Origin: Paenibacillus thalictri
GTDB taxonomy: Bacteria; Bacillota; Bacilli; Paenibacillales; NBRC-103111
Reading direction: 5' to 3'
Length of the DNA: 64,000 nt
Assembly (NCBI RefSeq): GCF_004307995.1
Contig: NZ_SIRE01000003.1
Location: forward strand, 186,001-250,000
In this document: piece after piece, positions 58,919-64,000 of the stretch
Layout: every line of letters begins with the position of its first letter
Position numbering within the stretch: the stretch's first letter is position 1
The notes under the pieces: generated by a model
What the model saw: only the letters and a program-made list of their open reading frames with translations
The model's database searches: none
What the model was told of the DNA's origin: nothing
Translations under genes and position numbers: made by a program

Positions 58919-59824
58919 ATGAAATTTGACAACGCCGAAGATATTATCCAGTTAACCCCATTATGGACGGGCGAACGCTTTCAGAACGGGCGCCCCAAAG
59001 TGCCGGACGATATACTGCGCAGAATGCGGCGCATTACATTGGAGGAGGCTTGGAGCCCGCTTTGGCATCGGGGCTACGACTATCAATTCCAGGGAGATTT
59101 TGAGTCTACGCACCCCGGAAAAGTGATTGTCGGCAGAGCGGTGACGGCGGTTTTTGTACCGGTGCGTCCCGAGCTGCATGACACATTGCTGCAGTACGGC
59201 AACGAACAGGAAAACAGAAAAGGCTTTTTTAATCAATGGGTGATTGACAGTCTGGTCGAAGACGATGTGGTCGTCGTCGACCTGTTCGATAAAATTTATA
59301 AAGGCACCTTTGTGGGAGGAAACCTGTCGACGGCAATCGCCGCAAGAACGAAGCGAGGCGGGGCGGTTATTTGGGGTGGTGTCCGCGATACGCAGCAGAT
59401 TGCCAAAATCGAAAATATTAACATTTACCACAGGGGCATCGACCCGACGCCGATTCGGGAAGTGACGATGCTTGGGATGAACGTTCCGTGCCGAATCGGC
59501 CGGGCAGTTTGCCTGCCGGGCGATGTCGTATTGGCCACACCTGCGGGTGTTATCTTCATTCCGCCGCATTTGGCCGAGCTGGCTGTCGTTCTTGCGGAGA
59601 AGTCCCAAGCGCGTGATTTATTCGGTTTTCAGCGCTTGGATGAGGGTGTGTATACGACGGCGGACATTGACGGTTCTTGGGCTATGCCGGTTTGGAACGA
59701 CTTCCTGAACTGGATCGCAACGTCCGAGAAAGCTGCAGAATACCGCTCCCTCACTTGGGACGAGGAGCTTGAGGAAGCACGCGCGCTGGAGGGCAAAGGA
59801 CCGTCTAACGACGCTCGGGCTTAA
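58919..59824 (+). CDS. RraA-family aldolase-like protein
   Basis: 301 aa. RraA fold with GGNLSTAIAARTKRGGAVIW then GGVRDTQQI; the Arg-Asp pair for substrate and metal is in GGVRD. VGRAVCLPGDVVLATPAGVI is the usual C-terminal motif. Longer than the 250-aa paralogue at 4708 by an N-terminal extension and a C-terminal tail. RBS GAAGGAAGGACCTCTC. Right behind the dehydratase, it could cleave the 2-keto-3-deoxy sugar acid to pyruvate or hydroxypyruvate-type and aldehyde fragments. Confidence 0.82.
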   Translation: MKFDNAEDIIQLTPLWTGERFQNGRPKVPDDILRRMRRITLEEAWSPLWHRGYDYQFQGDFESTHPGKVIVGRAVTAVFVPVRPELHDTLLQYGNEQENRKGFFNQWVIDSLVEDDVVVVDLFDKIYKGTFVGGNLSTAIAARTKRGGAVIWGGVRDTQQIAKIENINIYHRGIDPTPIREVTMLGMNVPCRIGRAVCLPGDVVLATPAGVIFIPPHLAELAVVLAEKSQARDLFGFQRLDEGVYTTADIDGSWAMPVWNDFLNWIATSEKAAEYRSLTWDEELEEARALEGKGPSNDARA

Positions 59825-59930
59825 AGAGGTTGTACAAAATACCTAAATTCCGATCCTCCTTTTTTTGAACACTCATTTAGAGCGGGAGCGGAATGATCCG
59901 GTTTCAAGCATTTTGGGGAGGAACAGTCAT

Positions 59931-60905
59931 ATGAAGAAAATTGCCTTGGAGCGGCGAGGTATCACCAGCAGCCGTTTATTGTTCGGCTGCATGAAATTTT
60001 GCGGCGGTATGCAGGCGAACCCGATCACCGAGGAAGAGATTTTGAAGACGGAAAGAGCCGTTGATGCAGCTCTCTCCATAGGCATTACGATGTTTGACCA
60101 TGCGGATATTTACGCGCACGGGCAAGCGGAGGCTGTTTTCGGGGAAGTGCTGAAAAGAAGGCCCCAGCTCAGGGATCAAATCGTTATCCAGTCCAAATGC
60201 GGCTATCGCATGGAGCCGGGAACGACGAAAAGGTACGATTTTTCCAGAGAACATATACTCAATGCCGTTGATCGCAGCTTGAAAAGACTCGGAGTGGAGC
60301 GGCTTGATATATTGCTGCTGCACAGGCCGGACCCGTTGATGGAGCCGGAGGAAATCGCCGAGGCGTTCGATAAGCTGCTGTCAGCAGGCAAGGTAAGCCA
60401 CTTCGGCGTTTCCAATGTAGGCTCGGATCAGATCAAGTACATTCAAAGCGCACTGCCCGTGCCGCTGATTGTCAACCAGCTGGATATGAGCCTAGGCAGA
60501 CTGGATTGGGTGGATCATGGAATTCTGATGAACCGCAAGGTCGATAAGGTCATTCGTTTTCCAGAGGGCACATTGGAACATTGCAGAACGGAAAATATCC
60601 AACTCCAGGCGTGGGGCTCATTAGCACAGGGACGATTTACCGGCCGGGTCATGGAGCAGATGACGGAGGCCGAGCAGTTGACTGCAGAGTTGGTCCGGAA
60701 CATGGCGAATGAGAAAGAAACAACTCCCGAGTCGATCGTGCTTGGTTGGCTGATGAAGCATCCGGCGATGGTTCAACCGGTCATCGGTACGGTGAATCCC
60801 GAACGGATAGCTGCTTGCGGCGATGCGGCCCGCCAGTCGGAGCTGATGACCCGCGAGGAATGGTATTTGCTGTATAAAACGAGCAGGGGGCAGGATATTC
60901 CATGA
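59931..60905 (+). CDS. Aldo/keto reductase (YdhF-like)
   Basis: 324 aa from ATG 59931 after GGGGAGGAACAGTCAT; an earlier in-frame ATG at 59865 has no good RBS. The AKR catalytic Asp and Tyr are in TMFDHADIYAHGQAEAVFGE, the Lys in IQSKCGYRM, and the His-containing strand in LDILLLHRPDPLMEPEE. NADPH-binding segment GTVNPERIAACGDA at the end. The type resembles E. coli YdhF. May reduce the aldehyde released by the RraA-like step. The end overlaps dhaK by four bases. Confidence 0.88.
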   Translation: MKKIALERRGITSSRLLFGCMKFCGGMQANPITEEEILKTERAVDAALSIGITMFDHADIYAHGQAEAVFGEVLKRRPQLRDQIVIQSKCGYRMEPGTTKRYDFSREHILNAVDRSLKRLGVERLDILLLHRPDPLMEPEEIAEAFDKLLSAGKVSHFGVSNVGSDQIKYIQSALPVPLIVNQLDMSLGRLDWVDHGILMNRKVDKVIRFPEGTLEHCRTENIQLQAWGSLAQGRFTGRVMEQMTEAEQLTAELVRNMANEKETTPESIVLGWLMKHPAMVQPVIGTVNPERIAACGDAARQSELMTREEWYLLYKTSRGQDIP

Positions 60906-61900
60906 AAAAGCTGATTAATCACCCGGATCGCGTTGTTGATGACATGGTGGATGGGTACGCTGCTGCCTGCCCGCAATATATCAGACGGCTGGCAGGCAGC
61001 AAACGCGCCCTCGTGAGAACCGAATTGCAAAAGGGGAAGGTCGGTATAGTGATCGGCGGCGGCGCCGGACATGAGCCCGGTTTTATGGGGTATGTAGGGA
61101 AAGGTTTTGCTGACGGTGTTGCCGTAGGGAATATCTTCGCATCACCATCTCCCGAACCGATCGTCGAAGTAACGAAGGCGGTGGACCAAGGGGAGGGCGT
61201 TTTGTACATATACGGAAATTATGCCGGCGACTGCATGAATTTCGATATGAGCGCAGAACTTGCATCGTTGGAAGATATTCGTACAGCTACCGTCAGAGTA
61301 ACGGATGACGTTGCATCCGCCCCGGCCGAGCAAACGGATAAAAGGAGAGGAATCGCGGGATTCGTGCTGCTGTTTAAAGTGGCTGGCGCTTCGGCCGAGC
61401 AAGGCTACAGCCTCGATGATGTGGTTAAAGTATGCACCAAAGCAAATGCCAACACACGAACCATGGGTGTAGCATTAAGTCCGTGCACGCTGCCGCAAAC
61501 CCGCAAACAGGCATTCGAACTGGCGGACGACGAGATGGAAATCGGCCTGGGGATTCATGGCGAGCCTGGAATGGAAAGGGGGAAGCTGGAGACGGCCGAC
61601 GAAGTAACGGTTCGTTTATTGGAAAGCATCGTAAGCGACTTGAAGCTGGCGGGAGGGGAACGGGTTGCCGTGCTGGTCAACGGCTTAGGTTCCACGACTT
61701 TAATGGAACTGTATATTGTTTTCCGGAAAACGGCTGAGTTTTTTGCCGGCCTAGGCGTGAAGATTCACAGATCGTATGTAGGGGAATATGTGACCTCGAT
61801 GGAGATGGGGGGATGCTCGATCACCGTCATGAAGCTGGATGACGAGCTTGCGTCACTGATCGACCATCCTGCCGATTGCCCTGCGTTTACGCAGGTTTAA
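60902..61900 (+). CDS. dhaK: Dihydroxyacetone kinase subunit DhaK
   Basis: 332 aa. GGGAGHEPGFMGYVGKGFAD contains the substrate-site His57, NYAGDCMNF the active Asp110, and LGIHGEPGMERG the His219 that binds the ketone covalently as a hemiaminal. Phosphorylates dihydroxyacetone or a related short ketose with DhaL. No DhaM (phospho donor of the PTS type) is in the window, so an ATP- or PTS-dependent donor cannot be decided. Some DhaK-like kinases act on erythrulose in sugar-alcohol pathways. Confidence 0.9.
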   Translation: MKKLINHPDRVVDDMVDGYAAACPQYIRRLAGSKRALVRTELQKGKVGIVIGGGAGHEPGFMGYVGKGFADGVAVGNIFASPSPEPIVEVTKAVDQGEGVLYIYGNYAGDCMNFDMSAELASLEDIRTATVRVTDDVASAPAEQTDKRRGIAGFVLLFKVAGASAEQGYSLDDVVKVCTKANANTRTMGVALSPCTLPQTRKQAFELADDEMEIGLGIHGEPGMERGKLETADEVTVRLLESIVSDLKLAGGERVAVLVNGLGSTTLMELYIVFRKTAEFFAGLGVKIHRSYVGEYVTSMEMGGCSITVMKLDDELASLIDHPADCPAFTQV

Positions 61901-61919
61901 ATGAAAGGAGCGAGCCGGT

Positions 61920-62561
61920 TTGGTCGTACAACCGCACGAGTGGAAACAAATTTTGCTGAAAATTGGCCAGAGAGTAGAGGAAGAAAAGGATTATTTGTCC
62001 GATTTGGACCGTGTGATCGGCGACGGTGACCACGGCGTCTCGATGGCGATAGGCTGGACGGCCATTAAGGATAAGCTGCAGGAACTCGAAAATGAAAACG
62101 ATCTCGGAACCATCTGCCAGTCGGTGGCCAAAGCGTTTTTAAATGCGGTCGGTGCCTCTGTCGGTCCTCTGTATGGTACGGCATTTTTGCGAGGCAGTCA
62201 GATATTGAAAGGAAAGACAACACTTACCGAAGAGGAAATCGTCAAGTTTTGGTCGGCCGCGGTAGCCGGGATGCAGCAGATGGGCAAGGCGGAGGTCGGA
62301 GATAAAACGATGATGGATACATGGGTGCCGATTGCGGCTGCGCTGGAACATTCGCTGCGGAATGGAGAACAGTGGCCGGCCGCCCTCGATCGGGCTGTAG
62401 AAGCGGGCCGGAAGGGTATGGAATCGACTCGAGATATGGTATCAAATAAGGGCCGTTCGGGCCGTTTGGGCGATCGTTCAAAAGGCCATATCGATCCTGG
62501 GGCAGCTTCCGCCTTAATCATTTTTACAGCTTTTGCCGACGCCTGCAAGGAATTTCATTAA
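61920..62561 (+). CDS. dhaL: Dihydroxyacetone kinase subunit DhaL
   Basis: 213 aa, start TTG 61920 after AAAGGAGCGAGCCGG. Mg-nucleotide binding Asp30, Asp35 and Asp37 are in SDLDRVIGDGDHGVSMAIG; GAASALIIF and GRSGRLGDRSKGHIDPGAAS complete the DhaL C-terminus. Works with DhaK directly upstream; 19 bases separate them. Confidence 0.9.
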   Translation: MVVQPHEWKQILLKIGQRVEEEKDYLSDLDRVIGDGDHGVSMAIGWTAIKDKLQELENENDLGTICQSVAKAFLNAVGASVGPLYGTAFLRGSQILKGKTTLTEEEIVKFWSAAVAGMQQMGKAEVGDKTMMDTWVPIAAALEHSLRNGEQWPAALDRAVEAGRKGMESTRDMVSNKGRSGRLGDRSKGHIDPGAASALIIFTAFADACKEFH

Positions 62562-62639
62562 GTTATTAAATATATTAAAAAATCGAGGCTGCCGGGCACT
62601 TTGCCTCTCCGTCAGACAGCCGCATAGGAGGCTATTAAC

Positions 62640-63470
62640 ATGGACAAATCTTGTTTGCAGTATCAGCTTACAGAAGAGGAACGCCGCACCTTCGAAGAAA
62701 CCGGTTATTTGATTGTGGAAAACGCCTTATCCGAGGAGCACGTTGCTGCTCTTACAGCGGAAACGGACCGGATCTTAGAGAAAAGTGTCCGGGAGGGCCA
62801 CGATCCGAAGACTGCGATGTTTCATCCGAATTTCATTCCTGATCACAAGTTATTTCTGGATCTGGTCGACTATGAGAAAATTTTGCCCAAGGTGTGGGGG
62901 ATTTTAGGCTCGAACATATACTTGTATCATTGTCATATGATTGTTACGCCGCCTTCTGGCCAGCCCAAAAATGACAAAACATTCGCCTGGCATCAGGACA
63001 GCGGTCACGTCAACCGGGATATCGAAACACATCCCCGTCCGCGCTTGTCTTTGAAGGTCGCTTATTTCCTATCGGATATTTCCGAACCGGACCGCGGCAA
63101 TTTCTATATCGTGCCGAACAGCCATCTGAATGATACGATGCCGTTTCCGGAAGGCGGCCGCGGCCAATTGGAGGGAGCGATCCCGATTTGCGTGAAGCCG
63201 GGCACCGCCGTGTTTTTCGATCGTCGGTTGTGGCATACGGCAAGTCCGAACTGGTCGGATATTACCCGCAAAGTGCTGTTCTACGGCTACGGCTATCGCT
63301 GGCTGCGGACGAAGGACGATATGACGGTTTCTACTTTGCTGGAGCAAAGCAGCCCGATTCGCCGCCAGCTGCTGGGAGACGGGGTCAATTGCAACGGCTA
63401 CTATACGCCGACGGATGCCGATGTGCCGCTGCGCGTTTGGCTGAGGGAGCATACTCCGGACCAGGCGTAA
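62640..63470 (+). CDS. Phytanoyl-CoA dioxygenase (PhyH) family protein
   Basis: 276 aa. The 2OG-Fe(II) fold metal motif is H-x-D in FAWHQDSGHVNRD with a distal His in DRRLWHTASPNWSD and the 2OG-binding Arg a few residues later in ITRKVLFYGY. N-terminal ETGYLIVENALSEEHVAALT is typical of PhyH. RBS CATAGGAGGCTATTAAC. In this operon it probably hydroxylates or demethylates a sugar-related or phosphonate-like compound, unknown. Confidence 0.87.
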   Translation: MDKSCLQYQLTEEERRTFEETGYLIVENALSEEHVAALTAETDRILEKSVREGHDPKTAMFHPNFIPDHKLFLDLVDYEKILPKVWGILGSNIYLYHCHMIVTPPSGQPKNDKTFAWHQDSGHVNRDIETHPRPRLSLKVAYFLSDISEPDRGNFYIVPNSHLNDTMPFPEGGRGQLEGAIPICVKPGTAVFFDRRLWHTASPNWSDITRKVLFYGYGYRWLRTKDDMTVSTLLEQSSPIRRQLLGDGVNCNGYYTPTDADVPLRVWLREHTPDQA

Positions 63471-63528
63471 ACTACGGGCCGATGATCCGATTATCGGCTA
63501 AGACGATGACTGAAGGGTTGTGAACTTA

Positions 63529-64000
63529 ATGGAAAGTTTAAGCCGATTGTTGGACGAATTGCTGCAGCAGGAAACCGAACTTCAGTTTACCCGGTTTACG
63601 AATGAAACGGCATACCGGATCGGCTGCCGGATTGTAGAGAAAGCGGCCGAGCAGAACAAGTGTGTGACGGTGGATATTCAGAGGAACGGCCATCAGTTAT
63701 TTCATTGCGCAATGGAAGGAAAAACGCCGAACAACGATCAGTGGATCCGACGAAAAAACAAGACCGTGCAGCATTTCGGTCACAGTTCTTATTATATCGG
63801 TATTTTGCTAAAATCGAAGGAAACGACGATGCGGGAGTGGGCCAATCTGGACCCTAACGAATACGCTGCCGTAGGCGGAGCGTTTCCGATCATGATTAAA
63901 GACGTCGGTGTCGTAGGTACTGTCACGGTGTCAGGACTTCCGCAGGCGGAAGATCATCAGCTGGTCATATCTGTTTTGGAGGAATTTTGCACATCTCATA
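63529..64000 (+). CDS. UPF0303/HbpS-like (GlcG-type) heme-degrading domain protein, cut by window end
   Basis: 157 codons visible from ATG 63529 (RBS GAAGGGTTGTGAACTTA). The fold is that of HbpS/GlcG and UPF0303 proteins: NKCVTVDIQRNGHQLFHCAM, NDQWIRRKNKTVQHFGHSSY and the strand VGAAFPI-like YAAVGGAFPIMIKDVGVVGT. The 3' end is outside the window. Such proteins are often found at the end of sugar or glycolate catabolic operons. Function is not known. Confidence 0.82.
   Translation, partial: MESLSRLLDELLQQETELQFTRFTNETAYRIGCRIVEKAAEQNKCVTVDIQRNGHQLFHCAMEGKTPNNDQWIRRKNKTVQHFGHSSYYIGILLKSKETTMREWANLDPNEYAAVGGAFPIMIKDVGVVGTVTVSGLPQAEDHQLVISVLEEFCTSH

Overview
The window looks like chromosome of a spore-forming Firmicute close to Paenibacillus or its relatives (Paenibacillaceae). 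The evidence is the Bacillota-type regulation (a leucine T-box, a ydaO-class c-di-AMP riboswitch, CIRCE, Gram-positive Shine-Dalgarno sequences), a GerA-type spore germination operon, several YesM/YesN-type two-component systems beside carbohydrate ABC transporters, KhtTU, and a base composition that by eye is near 50-55% GC. The species was not determined.

Layout. 1-5.5 kb: a partial oxalate decarboxylase (minus strand), an EamA transporter, then a glycoside-hydrolase-like protein with an RraA-family protein. 5.6-5.8 kb: a 186-bp imperfect palindrome. 6-8.3 kb: an Rrf2 regulator, an AbrB-type membrane protein and an isochorismatase-fold hydrolase, with two matching operators. 8.4-10.4 kb: promoter, leucine T-box, leuA and a YbaK remnant. 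10.7-13.1 kb: an AraC regulator and an MFS exporter, each behind a Fur box (probably siderophore-related). 13.1-18 kb: htpG behind a promoter plus CIRCE, a small unknown protein, and khtTU with a DUF2179-like gene. 18.3-20.9 kb: an overlapping alkylation-repair operon, adaA-adaB-2OG dioxygenase-SPL-like radical SAM. 21-25.8 kb: tRNA-Lys(CTT), an MHS transporter remnant, a Nudix hydrolase, and two efflux pumps each with its own regulator (HxlR, MarR); the second pair is AT-rich and may be acquired.

25.9-35.2 kb is a metal and respiration block. It holds YtkA-like lipoprotein-nosD-nosL-nosY-nosF-TlpA/ResA and an orphan LuxR response regulator without nosZ, an orphan OmpR regulator, a frameshifted SCO copper chaperone, and a ZnuABC-like ABC operon. 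35.3-43.5 kb is a sugar-sensing and uptake unit: periplasmic sensor, YesM kinase, YesN regulator, then ChvE-GguA-GguB, with a 112-bp structured element between chvE and gguA. 43.7-48.7 kb carries a DNA-ligase homologue that lacks its catalytic lysine and the ger operon, which ends in an unannotated 48-aa ORF. 48.8-51.1 kb has the c-di-AMP riboswitch with a LysM-CAP wall protein, a DODA-type dioxygenase behind a perfect operator, and two very small genes.

51.3-64 kb is one co-oriented catabolic locus: YesM/YesN pair, sugar ABC importer (binding protein plus two permeases, no ATPase here), enolase-superfamily dehydratase, RraA-type aldolase-like protein, aldo/keto reductase, DhaK, DhaL, a PhyH dioxygenase and a UPF0303/HbpS-like protein cut by the window end. 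The combination suggests a sugar-acid pathway: dehydration, retro-aldol cleavage, then reduction or phosphorylation of the short fragment. Its substrate cannot be read from sequence alone.
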